From assembly GCA_016124945.1 (NCBI GenBank), contig WGMT01000031.1, forward strand, positions 1 to 64,000: a DNA stretch of 64,000 bases, in the 5' to 3' direction. Below are positions 17,129-25,122 of this stretch, in pieces. The stretch is from a bacterium (GTDB taxonomy: Bacteria > Chloroflexota > Anaerolineae > Caldilineales > Caldilineaceae). The number at the start of each line of letters is the position of its first letter. The first letter of the stretch is position 1. The notes under the pieces were generated by a model. That model did no database searches, had not been told where the DNA came from, and saw only the letters and a list, made by a program, of their open reading frames with translations. The translations under genes and the position numbers were made by a program.

Positions 17129-17416
17129 ATGGCAAAGAATACGAAGAACACACGTCCCCGTCGCACGAATATTGACACAGCAAACCCGCGCAGCTACAGC
17201 GAATTGATTAAGGGTGAACGACGAGGAACGGATGTGGCGGTAAAGGTCACAACGCCGGAGGTTGCACCTGTGAGTGCAAAACCGGCAACGTCAGCCGGAT
17301 CAGATGATGTCAACTGGGGCGTGGAGTATGCCCAGGTTTTTTCAGATTTGCGCCAACTGTTGGTCATCTCTACGGCGTTGATTATCTTGATGGTTGTGCT
17401 AGGCTTTGTGGTGTAG
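17129..17416 (+). CDS. Small single-pass membrane protein, unknown function
   Basis: 95 residues. The N-terminal half is basic and polar (KNTKNTRPRRTN), and one hydrophobic segment, LLVISTALIILMVVLGFVV, closes the C-terminus, so this is a tail-anchored protein with a cytoplasmic N-terminus by the positive-inside rule. The segment WGVEYAQVFSDLRQL just before the membrane helix looks conserved-type rather than random. Start ATG follows GAGGACTTATTCCA. I do not recognise the family. It sits between murJ and a convergent membrane-protein gene. Confidence 0.65.
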   Translation: MAKNTKNTRPRRTNIDTANPRSYSELIKGERRGTDVAVKVTTPEVAPVSAKPATSAGSDDVNWGVEYAQVFSDLRQLLVISTALIILMVVLGFVV

Positions 17417-17441
17417 GCAACAGGTCCAGCCAGGCTTGTGC

Positions 17442-18122
17442 TCAAAAACGACTGACACTGGGTATCCGTTGTATTGTGCGTTGTCCTAGGAGCATTTGGG
17501 CTGAAGCATGCAAGAGCCAGGCCAGCCAAAAATTGCGGGTGTAGAGGAAGAGAATTGCCGTGGTTAGTAGCACGACGCAAGCAATGAGCCGCTGCGACGT
17601 CCGCTCATATTGGGCAAAAATTCCAGGCAAAGCCAGCAACGAGGCGATCCAAATGGACCAATACTCTGGTTGTTGATAGGCGATAGGGGCCAGTAACATC
17701 AGTTCCCATGTCCCCGCGCGTAGGAAAGTCCAATGAAATTCCTGTGCACCGGCCATGACGACTTGTTGTAACCGGTTCACCCTGGCGGCAGGCAATCGTT
17801 CTTCTGTCGTCGGATCGTCCAGATGAAGCGTTGCCCGGATCAACACCAGAAGAACGAGAACGACAAATATTAAGGCCACGCCGATACCCAAACCGGCTAC
17901 CCAGTCAATATCACTAAGCCCCATCAAGCGGGGCGAAATGCCGCCGAACAGAATCCCCAAGTAAGGGATGAAAAACCAACGGCCAATACGCAACTGCGCG
18001 TGGCGTTCAGGTGAGACGAATCGGTAAGTGAACAGGAAGGCAATGCTGGTAAGAAAACTGAACAGCATCCAAAAGCCGGGGCGTTGCCAGTGAAGTTGGT
18101 CGAAAAGCCAGTCAGTAGACAT
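17442..18122 (-). CDS. Multi-pass membrane protein, unknown; weak CPBP-protease resemblance
   Basis: About 226 residues with six or seven hydrophobic segments. The stretch QEFHWTFLRAGTWELMLLAP followed near the C-terminus by FWLAWLLHASAQMLLG faintly recalls the motifs of CPBP (CAAX-like) membrane proteases, but the first glutamate pair is not intact, so no activity is claimed. The start at 18122 (MSTDWLFDQLHW) is preferred over an in-frame TTG at 18176, because TAGAAT lies only 7 bases upstream of the ATG, consistent with leaderless expression. Convergent with the small gene at 17129. Confidence 0.6.
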   Translation of the reverse strand: MSTDWLFDQLHWQRPGFWMLFSFLTSIAFLFTYRFVSPERHAQLRIGRWFFIPYLGILFGGISPRLMGLSDIDWVAGLGIGVALIFVVLVLLVLIRATLHLDDPTTEERLPAARVNRLQQVVMAGAQEFHWTFLRAGTWELMLLAPIAYQQPEYWSIWIASLLALPGIFAQYERTSQRLIACVVLLTTAILFLYTRNFWLAWLLHASAQMLLGQRTIQRIPSVSRF

Positions 18123-18129
18123 GGCTACG

Positions 18130-18157
18130 ATTCTAGCAGAGATTGCAATGATTCCAA
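18130..18157 (-). promoter_or_regulatory. Probable leaderless promoter of the 17442-18122 gene
   Basis: On the minus strand TTGGAA (18157-18152) and TAGAAT (18135-18130) are 16 bases apart, and the ATG begins at 18122, 7 bases below the -10 hexamer. No ribosome binding site is visible. Confidence 0.45.
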
Positions 18158-18177
18158 AACAAGCGCTAAGATCCAAA

Positions 18178-18205
18178 CAGGGACAGGTTCGAGAACCTGT
18201 CCCTG
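18178..18205. promoter_or_regulatory. Perfect palindrome in a divergent gene gap
   Basis: CAGGGACAGGTTC and its exact complement flank a 2-base centre. It lies between two divergent small membrane-protein genes (starts at 18122 and 18239). With no T-run on either side it resembles an operator or a repeat more than a terminator. Confidence 0.5.
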
Positions 18206-18238
18206 CTATTTGGGGCTTAGCGACGATAAGGAACGACG

Positions 18239-18442
18239 GTGAGCTTACGAACGCTGATCATTCTACTGTTGGTAATCATCCTTTTGCTAATCTGGCGTCC
18301 GCGGCAAATCTTTGCCGAGTTCAAGCGGATTCATAGCCAATGGGATGTGATTCTGCGCCTGCTGGTTGCAGTGATTTTCGGCTACATGCTCTACGGTTTT
18401 TACCAGGTATGGTCGGGCAATGTACCCTGGTGGCCGCACTAG
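18239..18442 (+). CDS. Small membrane protein, two transmembrane helices
   Basis: 67 residues: a hydrophobic helix LIILLLVIILLLIW at residues 6-19, a charged middle (RPRQIFAEFKRIHSQWD), and a second helix VILRLLVAVIFGYMLYGFYQVW. It starts with GTG at 18239 with AAGGA 6 bases upstream. No family recognised. The stop overlaps the end of bcp by 4 bases in convergent orientation. Confidence 0.6.
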   Translation: MSLRTLIILLLVIILLLIWRPRQIFAEFKRIHSQWDVILRLLVAVIFGYMLYGFYQVWSGNVPWWPH

Positions 18443-18900
18443 CCCAGCATTTTCAGAGCGAGATCGTTGCTGTCTTGCGGGCTGATTTTGTATTGAGCAT
18501 CTGCAATCTTCCCCTCTTCGTCGATGACAAAGTGGCTGCGAGTGACCCCCATGTACTTGCGCCCGTACATCGACTTTTCGCCCCAAACGCCGTAGGCTTC
18601 GGAAATCGCATGATCTTCGTCTACGAGTAGAGGAAACGGCAGCGAAAATTTGTTCTTGAACTTCTGGTGGCTTTCGGCATCATCGGGGCTGACGCCGAGA
18701 ACGACGGCATTCTTGTCTTGGATCACAGCGTAGTTGTCGCGAAAGCCACAGGCCTGTGTAGTACAACCTGGTGTATCATCTTTAGGGTAGAAGTAGAGGA
18801 TCACACGCTTTCCGTGAAAATCGGAAAGCTTCACTTTGTCCCCGCTATCGGTGATAGTTTCAAAATCCGGCGCAACGTCGCCAATTGTCAACTCGGCCAT
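18439..18900 (-). CDS. bcp: Thioredoxin-dependent thiol peroxidase Bcp/PrxQ
   Basis: Reduces hydrogen peroxide and organic peroxides with electrons from thioredoxin. The peroxidatic and resolving cysteines are in YPKDDTPGCTTQACGF, five residues apart as in the PrxQ class. Other family segments are GDVAPDFE and LPFPLLVDEDHAISEAYGVWG. 153 residues, full length. ATG 18900 follows AAGGAG at ideal spacing. A moderate promoter lies upstream on the minus strand (TTGCTC 18962-18957, TGTAAT 18939-18934, spacer 17). TrxB at 14.2 kb would be the source of reducing power. Confidence 0.95.
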   Translation of the reverse strand: MAELTIGDVAPDFETITDSGDKVKLSDFHGKRVILYFYPKDDTPGCTTQACGFRDNYAVIQDKNAVVLGVSPDDAESHQKFKNKFSLPFPLLVDEDHAISEAYGVWGEKSMYGRKYMGVTRSHFVIDEEGKIADAQYKISPQDSNDLALKMLG

Positions 18901-19126
18901 GTTGAACTCCTTCGGTTTGGGTTCGTGGAATGGATTACAGTTTTATGGAAGAGTCGGAGCAAACGCGTAAATAGAGCGCGCTCGATCTTGCAGCATTTTC
19001 CGAAGATCTGTCCGGCTCCTTAATACTATTGTAACGAAAGTAACCTGCGTTCAGTGTAAGCTGGCTCTATCATGTTGTGATTTGCTCAGTTGCAATTGGG
19101 TAACTGAGCCGCCATGGAGTAAAGAT

Positions 19127-21031
19127 ATGATGCACACTAGGTGGTCACAGGCAATTCAGAGACTCATTTTCTTCCTTATTGCAGCGAGCGTTTTTATGGC
19201 AACGAGCGTTTTTAACGCCGAGGTTCCTCCGGCAGTAGCGCAGGGTGAAGAGGGCCCAATGGCGCCTGTACACCCGTTGGTCCTCTCTGCCGTTGCGCGC
19301 AGCAGTGAACCGGTCTCTTTCCTGGTCATTTTGAACGAGCAGCCGGATCCTGACGCGTTTCTGGCGGCGCGCAACCTGAGCGCTGCGGCACGTGAGAAAC
19401 GTGGCGAGGCGCTATACCGCTACCTGACAGATTTTGCAAGGGAAAGTCAGGCGCCGCTCTGGTCTTGGTTAGATGAACAGGGCGTTGCCTACCGTCCCTT
19501 CTACATTATCAACGCAGTAGAAGTCTACGGCGATGCCGCCTTGATCGGCGCGTTGCGGCAGCGCCCTGAAGTGGCCCGATTGGCAGCCAATCCGCCGGTG
19601 CATGTGCCGGAGCCAGCAGAACTGCCTGTCGACGAAAGCCCTCACCCCGACTTGCGCTTGTCCGTCAATGTTACCACCACCTATGGAGTTAACTTTACCA
19701 AAGCGCCTGAAGTCTGGGCGATGGGGTACACAGGGCTAGGCGTGGTTGTGGCAAGCCAGGACACAGGCGTGCAATGGGATCACGAAACGTTGAAGACAAA
19801 ATATCGTGGCTGGCATCCTGAGTCGGCCACAGCTTTACACGAGTACAACTGGTTCGACGCCTGGGGCAGCGCAGGACGGCGCAACTGTGAAATGGATCCT
19901 CAGATCCCGTGCGACGACAACGGACACGGCACCCATACGGTGGGCACGATTCTGGGCAGTGAAGAGATCAGATCAAACCTCATTGTTGGGATGGCCCCGG
20001 ACGCGCAATGGATCGGCTGCCGAAACATGCAGCGGGGAACAGGCACGCCTGCCAGCTACACTGCCTGCTTTGAATTCTTCATCGCGCCTTACCCTCAGGG
20101 CGGGGATCCCTTTGTTGACGGGCAGCCTGACGTAGCGCCGGATCTCATCAACAATTCGTGGTATTGTCCACCTTCGGAAGGTTGCGACTACGAATCGTTG
20201 CAGCAGGTTGTTTCCACAGTACATGCAGCCGGCCAATTGGTGGTTGTATCGGCAGGGAACAATGGCCCCAGTTGTGAAACGATCCGTTACCCGATTTCGG
20301 CTTATGCAGATGTCTTCAGCGTCGGCGCACATGACTCTGCAGGCACGATTGCCGGCTTCAGCAGCCGCGGCCCCGTGACAGTAGACGGAACAGGACGACT
20401 AAAGCCTGAAATCGCAGCGCCTGGTGTGGGCGTGCGGTCGGCACGTGTAGGTGGCGGGTATAGTAACCTCAGCGGCACAAGCATGGCGGCGCCGCATGTG
20501 GCAGGAGCGGTGGCCCTGTTGTGGTCCGCTGCGCCCGCGTTAAAAGGACAACTCCAGGAGACGGAACAGATTCTGATCAAGAGCGCCACACCGGTACCTG
20601 CAAGTCAGTGCATGCCAGAGGGTTCCCCTTCCGTCCCCAATCCCACGTACGGCTATGGTCACCTCAACATCAAACAGGCAGTCGACATGGCATTGAACCC
20701 GGCCAGCGTCTCCGGTGTGCTCACAGACACAACCGGTACACAGGCCCTGACAGTGCAGGTGACAATCACAGACACGCTGACTAGCGCCGTCTACAATCTA
20801 GACACCACCAGCGGCGTACCGCTACGCCTCTATCCAGGCGACTATGAACTCTCCATCTTATGGCAGGATCAGGTCAACACGCAGACGCTCACCCTTGAGG
20901 CAGGCGCGGCTGTCGGTCAAACATTTACGCTCAGCCCCGATGCCACACTTTCGATCAACGTCACCTGGGTCGACGATTCAGGGTCACTTGAACGTTCCAT
21001 TTACCTGCCGTTGCTACAAGCGACACCTTAG
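19127..21031 (+). CDS. Secreted subtilisin-like serine protease (S8) with I9-type propeptide
   Basis: Exported endopeptidase. The N-terminal signal peptide has a basic start then LIFFLIAASVFMATSVF. A propeptide of inhibitor-I9 type (PVSFLVILNEQPDPDAFLA) precedes the catalytic domain with Asp212 (ASQDTGV), His267 (DDNGHGTHTVG), oxyanion Asn378 (VVSAGNNGP) and Ser452 (SGTSMAAPHVAG). The last 110 residues form a beta-rich domain. The protein ends IYLPLLQATP, like the YLPL tails I associate with exported Chloroflexota proteins. ATG 19127 follows GGAGTAAAG; the in-frame TTG at 19082 has no such site. 634 residues. Confidence 0.92.
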   Translation: MMHTRWSQAIQRLIFFLIAASVFMATSVFNAEVPPAVAQGEEGPMAPVHPLVLSAVARSSEPVSFLVILNEQPDPDAFLAARNLSAAAREKRGEALYRYLTDFARESQAPLWSWLDEQGVAYRPFYIINAVEVYGDAALIGALRQRPEVARLAANPPVHVPEPAELPVDESPHPDLRLSVNVTTTYGVNFTKAPEVWAMGYTGLGVVVASQDTGVQWDHETLKTKYRGWHPESATALHEYNWFDAWGSAGRRNCEMDPQIPCDDNGHGTHTVGTILGSEEIRSNLIVGMAPDAQWIGCRNMQRGTGTPASYTACFEFFIAPYPQGGDPFVDGQPDVAPDLINNSWYCPPSEGCDYESLQQVVSTVHAAGQLVVVSAGNNGPSCETIRYPISAYADVFSVGAHDSAGTIAGFSSRGPVTVDGTGRLKPEIAAPGVGVRSARVGGGYSNLSGTSMAAPHVAGAVALLWSAAPALKGQLQETEQILIKSATPVPASQCMPEGSPSVPNPTYGYGHLNIKQAVDMALNPASVSGVLTDTTGTQALTVQVTITDTLTSAVYNLDTTSGVPLRLYPGDYELSILWQDQVNTQTLTLEAGAAVGQTFTLSPDATLSINVTWVDDSGSLERSIYLPLLQATP

Positions 21032-21167
21032 GTTCTGTTGACGTTTACAGTGCGTTCTCCTGGTGAATTGTCATTCAAGGCCAAATCGACCAGAGGAGAC
21101 CTGTGAAATGTCAACGCCAAGTACATAACGGTGTAAATCAGCCGTTGAATTTTGCAAAGAGCGGAGG

Positions 21168-21208
21168 ATGCAAAAGAGAGGGAGCCATGGGCTCCCTCTC
21201 TTTTGCAT
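21168..21208. terminator. Bidirectional terminator hairpin between protease and uspA
   Basis: 19-bp perfect arms, 21168-21186 (ATGCAAAAGAGAGGGAGCC) and 21190-21208, flank a 3-base loop. The A/T-rich outer ends make a U-rich tail on either strand. It sits between two convergent genes. Confidence 0.8.
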
Positions 21209-21239
21209 TGTAAAGTCAGTTTTCTACAATGGAAAGTGG

Positions 21240-21764
21240 TTATTTCTTGAAGGGTCTCAAGAGAAAAATTGGAATATCAAGTTGGCGGACCAATTCTGCG
21301 GCGACGCTACCAAAGAGCAGGCGAGAGAGTCCACTGCGCCCGTGGGTGGTCATTGCCACCAGGTCGATCTTACGGGATGGGACAAAATTCACGATTTCTT
21401 CGACCGGTTCCCCAAAGCGAACCGCCAGATCGACTGTGTATCCCCATGCAGTTAGCTGATTGATGACGTTCTGCATGGCACTACGTATTACGGCAAACTG
21501 GCTTTCTTCTTCCTGAGTGGCATAGATGGGATGGTGGGCGCGTAAAGCGTCTTGGTGGCTGGTGTACATGGGGGTATAAGCGCCACCTGCAGCCGCAGCA
21601 GGTTGAGCGGGGCCGGCAATCATGCCAACAGGTTCTGCAATCACTTGAAGCAGGATCAACGTATATTCTTCTGGCGGCAGAAACTGCTTGACAGATTCCA
21701 AGACTTGCAGGCTAAACGGAGAGCCGTCCAGCGGGATCAAAAGGTTTTTTTTATGTGACATCAT
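21240..21764 (-). CDS. Universal stress protein, UspA family
   Basis: Cytoplasmic nucleotide-binding stress protein. The N-terminus HKKNLLIPLDGSPFSLQVLE is the first strand and helix of the fold. The ATP-binding signature G-2x-G-9x-G-S is intact in THGRSGLSRLLFGSVAAELV. 174 residues. A low-complexity Ala/Gly/Pro insertion (GPAQPAAAAGGAY) between strand 2 and helix 2 is longer than usual. ATG 21764 follows GGAGAG. It is convergent with the protease gene. Confidence 0.9.
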   Translation of the reverse strand: MMSHKKNLLIPLDGSPFSLQVLESVKQFLPPEEYTLILLQVIAEPVGMIAGPAQPAAAAGGAYTPMYTSHQDALRAHHPIYATQEEESQFAVIRSAMQNVINQLTAWGYTVDLAVRFGEPVEEIVNFVPSRKIDLVAMTTHGRSGLSRLLFGSVAAELVRQLDIPIFLLRPFKK

Positions 21765-21918
21765 TTCTCTCCTTCGAGATTATTCGGGGGTGCGCTCTCT
21801 TCGCCGTTGAAAAGAACAGTCCCGCTTCATTGTACCGCTTTCTGATCTGCCAGACTATCCGAGAAAAGTCCAGGATTCAGCCTATCCACTCGCCCAGGTA
21901 GCGAATGTATATGCTGTA

Positions 21919-22035
21919 TGGGTGTATTTCAGGCGCGCGGCGACAGTGCCAGGCACAGGTCGGCGAATCACCAGCTAGAGCCTCTGGGTTAGGCCTGTGC
22001 CTGGCACTGTCTGCCCGTCACCTGAAATACACCCA
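21919..22035. repeat. 70-bp palindromic element, copy 1, with extra outer arms
   Basis: Core element 21942-22011 begins GACAGTGCCAGGCAC and ends with its complement; the inner 33 bp match copies 2 and 3 at most positions. Here an additional perfect 15-bp outer arm pair (TGGGTGTATTTCAGG, 21919-21933 and 22021-22035) surrounds it. It lies in the 367-bp gap between divergent uspA and the lipase-like gene. Nothing else is clear in the gap except a TACAAT on the minus strand near 21830, a possible uspA -10 box. Confidence 0.85.
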
Positions 22036-22131
22036 GCCCCTTTGTTGTCCATGTGCTCATGGGGCAGTTGTGGTACGATTAGATTGTTCTAAACAGAGTG
22101 AAGGTTGTGAGTGCGTTGCTAGGGAAGGATT

Positions 22132-22827
22132 ATGTTTGGATTTCGTTTCGAGAGGCTGTTTCGGCGACAGTCCGGCTTGTCCGCGCTGTCATCTACACAT
22201 CAGCATGCCCGTCCTGTAGTGCTGGTGCCGGGCTACAATGATGATTCCACAGTCTTTCATCACTTAACTCACTATTTGCAAAGGGAACGGTTCGATGTCC
22301 ACGCGCTGACGTTGTTCCCCAGTGACGGCACTGTTCCACTGGATGAATTGGCGCTTCAGGTGTCAGCCTACGTGGAGCGCACCTTTGCAGCAGGCACATC
22401 GGTGGATTTCCTAGGTTTTAGCATGGGTGGGATTGTGCTGCGTTATTATTTGCAGCGTCTCGGTGGGCTTAGTCGCGCCGAGCACTTCGTAACTCTTGGA
22501 TCCCCACACCGTGGCACCTGGATGGCCTACTACGTCGACGTTCCCGGTGTTCGGCAAATGAGACCGCGTAGCCCGTTTCTTGTTGATTTGGCGCAAGATG
22601 AAGAGACGTTGGCAAAGATTAAGTTTACGTCGATTTGGACGCCGCTTGATCTGACGATTGTCCCCTCGAATAGCTCAGTTTTACCGGTAGGCAGACATCT
22701 GCCGTTGAACCTTCTTTATCACCGCGCGCTGATTTCCGATGAGCGTGCGCTACGGCTGGTGGCGCAAACGCTTTGCGATTGCCCAATTGATGCAATGAAC
22801 ACAGAGGTGGCTACGCCAGATGATTGA
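22132..22827 (+). CDS. Alpha/beta hydrolase, lipase/esterase-like
   Basis: 231 residues of the lipase class with an alpha/beta fold. VVLVPGYNDDSTVFHHL supplies the oxyanion region, VDFLGFSMGGIVLRYYL the GxSxG nucleophile elbow (Ser in GFSMGG), TSIWTPLDLTIVPSNSS a plausible acid residue and LLYHRALISDERAL the histidine. TLGSPHRGTWMA is typical of triacylglycerol lipase-like enzymes. The N-terminus is basic with no signal peptide, so it is probably cytoplasmic. Substrate unknown. Its end overlaps the convergent cyclase gene by 17 bases. Confidence 0.8.
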   Translation: MFGFRFERLFRRQSGLSALSSTHQHARPVVLVPGYNDDSTVFHHLTHYLQRERFDVHALTLFPSDGTVPLDELALQVSAYVERTFAAGTSVDFLGFSMGGIVLRYYLQRLGGLSRAEHFVTLGSPHRGTWMAYYVDVPGVRQMRPRSPFLVDLAQDEETLAKIKFTSIWTPLDLTIVPSNSSVLPVGRHLPLNLLYHRALISDERALRLVAQTLCDCPIDAMNTEVATPDD

Positions 22828-23902
22828 GACAGTACAAAGGAATCGGCGTGCGACGCCCCTTGACATGCCGGCTGCCCAACAGAGATAGATTAGCAGTGGC
22901 AGGCAATGCGGCGGCTGTCGCCTCGCTGACAATAACTGAGTTGTTGACACTCTCTTCCTGCAACCGTTTGGCGATATTGACAGTGTCTCCGATGGCGGTG
23001 TAGTTCATAAATTCAGGTGTACCAATATTGCCGACCACGGCCTCGCCTGTATGAATGCCAATACGGACATTTAGCGCAGGCGCATGCTCCTTCCCCCATT
23101 CTACAATCCGATCACGGATTTTGATGGCGCTACGGGCCGCACGCAGTGCGTGATCCGGCTGGGGGACGGGTGCGTTGAACAGCGCCATCACCCCATCGCC
23201 GGTGAACTTGTCCATCGTGCCGTCCTCTTCAAGGATGGCGTTGGTAACAAGGGCAAGGTGTTCGTTGAGAATATGGAGCACCTGATCGGGTTCAAACTGA
23301 TGCGCCAGGGTCGAAAAGTCACAGAAATCCAGAAAAAGGACTGTTGTCACCTGACGTTCTCCACCCAGGCTAGGCAGCGCTGCTTCTGAAAGTAGCCGCT
23401 CTACCACCGGCGCGGCCATGTAGCGGTTGAGAAGGGAACGTAACTTGTCGTGTGCAATTTGTAACTCTTGCTGCAAAGCACGATTTTCTCGGCGCAGACG
23501 GCTTTTTTCCAACGCCTGCCGGATGCGTACCCGAATCGTCTTAAGGGTGAAGGGTTTACTTACAAAATCATCCGCCCCTTCAAGCATTGCCTGCACCACA
23601 AGCTGTTCCGAGGAGAGCGCGCTGACCATGATCACGCCCGTCTCCCGATCTCGTTTACGTAACTCTTTGAGCACGGCGAGCCCGTCCATTTTCGGCATTA
23701 CCACATCGAGCAAGATTAGATCTAGTTCTTCGCGAGCAGCCACGGCCAGCGCTTCAAGGCCGTTAACGGCAGAGAAAATCACAAAACCATCAGCTTGGAG
23801 AATTTTACGAATGAGTTGGAGTGTATCGGGCTCATCGTCTACGAGTAAAATGCGAGGCAGGGCATTGAGTATAGGTTGTACTTCAGAAGTAAAATTCGAC
23901 AT
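22811..23902 (-). CDS. Response regulator with class III adenylate cyclase output
   Basis: 363 residues. Residues 15-130 are a receiver domain with acidic pair DDE in ILLVDDEPDTL, phospho-acceptor Asp in LILLDVVMPKMDG, Ser in MVSALS and Lys in FVSKPFT. A coiled-coil linker (RRENRALQQELQIAHDKLRS) leads to a cyclase homology domain with metal-binding Asp in VLFLDFCDFS and MDKFTGDGVMALF, the Lys of DKFTGDG that selects adenine, and YTAIGDTVNIAKRL. So phosphorylation probably controls cAMP production. It is divergent from the GAF protein, 38 bases apart, which may act in the same pathway. No histidine kinase is adjacent. Confidence 0.9.
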   Translation of the reverse strand: MSNFTSEVQPILNALPRILLVDDEPDTLQLIRKILQADGFVIFSAVNGLEALAVAAREELDLILLDVVMPKMDGLAVLKELRKRDRETGVIMVSALSSEQLVVQAMLEGADDFVSKPFTLKTIRVRIRQALEKSRLRRENRALQQELQIAHDKLRSLLNRYMAAPVVERLLSEAALPSLGGERQVTTVLFLDFCDFSTLAHQFEPDQVLHILNEHLALVTNAILEEDGTMDKFTGDGVMALFNAPVPQPDHALRAARSAIKIRDRIVEWGKEHAPALNVRIGIHTGEAVVGNIGTPEFMNYTAIGDTVNIAKRLQEESVNNSVIVSEATAAALPATANLSLLGSRHVKGRRTPIPLYCLNHLA

Positions 23903-23940
23903 GATGCATCTCAGCGCAGACAGAATAGGGTGATAATGCT

Positions 23941-25122
23941 ATGGAGATGTATCTACAGTTGCTCTATGAAGTAACCGAGCAGTTGAATCAGGAAAGTAAT
24001 CTATCCGGCGTGATTGGCGTTACGCTTGAATCGCTGTGGCGCGCCGTCGATCTGGATTTTGTCGCCATTGTGCTAGGCGACGACGAATTGGGCCCGTTCC
24101 ACTATGTGGGTGTGCGTGGGGTTGAAGACCCGTTGTCGCTGATTGGTAAGGAATGTGCCCTGCCGCTTTGGGGCACGCTGGCTCATGCCCTTGTACAACA
24201 CCCCCGAAATAGAGAGCCGGACTATTTGGTGATCAACGACATCAGAGCCCAAAGACGCCCCACACCCGGCGAGTTTCCTTGGATTGCTGAAACCGGCAGC
24301 TTCATGATTCTTCCCATGCGCCAAGCAGGGAGAACATTAGGCGCATTTCTGCTTGGTAGCCGCCAGACCGACCGCTTTCAGGCTGAGCCACTGCGCCACT
24401 TTGTCTATGTCATGGCCGGCACAGCCGCCTATGCCATTCAAGAGGCACTTTCGCGCACGCAGGCTGCTCGTTGGATCAAACAACTTGTGAGCCTACAATC
24501 GCTAACCCATACCATCACCCGAACGCGCGATCTGGATACGGTCCTCACGGTTCTTTACAGCGAACTCAGCGACTTGTTCGGTGACGCGGATATTCGAGTC
24601 TTCCTAAATCGCCCTGACCCAAGTGAACAAGCACTGCCCGGATTGGCAACCGCAAGCGAAGGACGGCTACACGTCTATGCACCGCAGCCAATCTTAGCTG
24701 AACAAAAAGAAGAGCTTGTCTCGAACGACCTGATGGGGCTGCTCCACTGGACGATGGAAGCGGAACAGCCACTCTTTTTCGATCCCACGATGCACCCCGA
24801 CGATATTACCGACTTTTACTATCGCTCCAGTGGACGGGGGCTGTTGGTGCCTATTGGCGAAGAAAAGCCTGAGGGCGTAATCTACCTGAGCGCACCTGAA
24901 CGCGCGGCACCGTTCGAAGAAGGCGATCTCATCGTGGTTAGAACAATCAGCCACAGCATTGCCATTGCCCTCAGCGCCATTGATCGCCACGAAAAGCGAA
25001 CTTTCCCCCAGCGTATCAGCGCCTCCATTCCCCTGGCCGCCGCGCCGCTTTCTTCGGCAGTGCCTACCGAGGCAAACAGCACAAAACAACCACCCACCGA
25101 CCGTTACTCCGGCGTGACGTAA
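23941..25122 (+). CDS. Tandem GAF-domain protein
   Basis: 393 residues. Two GAF-like domains are visible, about residues 10-175 (LSGVIGVTLESLWRAVDLDFVAIV to GAFLLGSRQTDRF) and 195-350 (LDTVLTVLYSELSDLFG to GVIYLSAPERAAPFEEGDL). No kinase, GGDEF, PP2C or DNA-binding domain follows, so it is a stand-alone ligand or redox sensor. The C-terminal 40 residues are polar and low complexity. It is divergently paired with the response-regulator/cyclase gene, and its 3' end overlaps the convergent SDR gene by 19 bases. Confidence 0.75.
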   Translation: MEMYLQLLYEVTEQLNQESNLSGVIGVTLESLWRAVDLDFVAIVLGDDELGPFHYVGVRGVEDPLSLIGKECALPLWGTLAHALVQHPRNREPDYLVINDIRAQRRPTPGEFPWIAETGSFMILPMRQAGRTLGAFLLGSRQTDRFQAEPLRHFVYVMAGTAAYAIQEALSRTQAARWIKQLVSLQSLTHTITRTRDLDTVLTVLYSELSDLFGDADIRVFLNRPDPSEQALPGLATASEGRLHVYAPQPILAEQKEELVSNDLMGLLHWTMEAEQPLFFDPTMHPDDITDFYYRSSGRGLLVPIGEEKPEGVIYLSAPERAAPFEEGDLIVVRTISHSIAIALSAIDRHEKRTFPQRISASIPLAAAPLSSAVPTEANSTKQPPTDRYSGVT

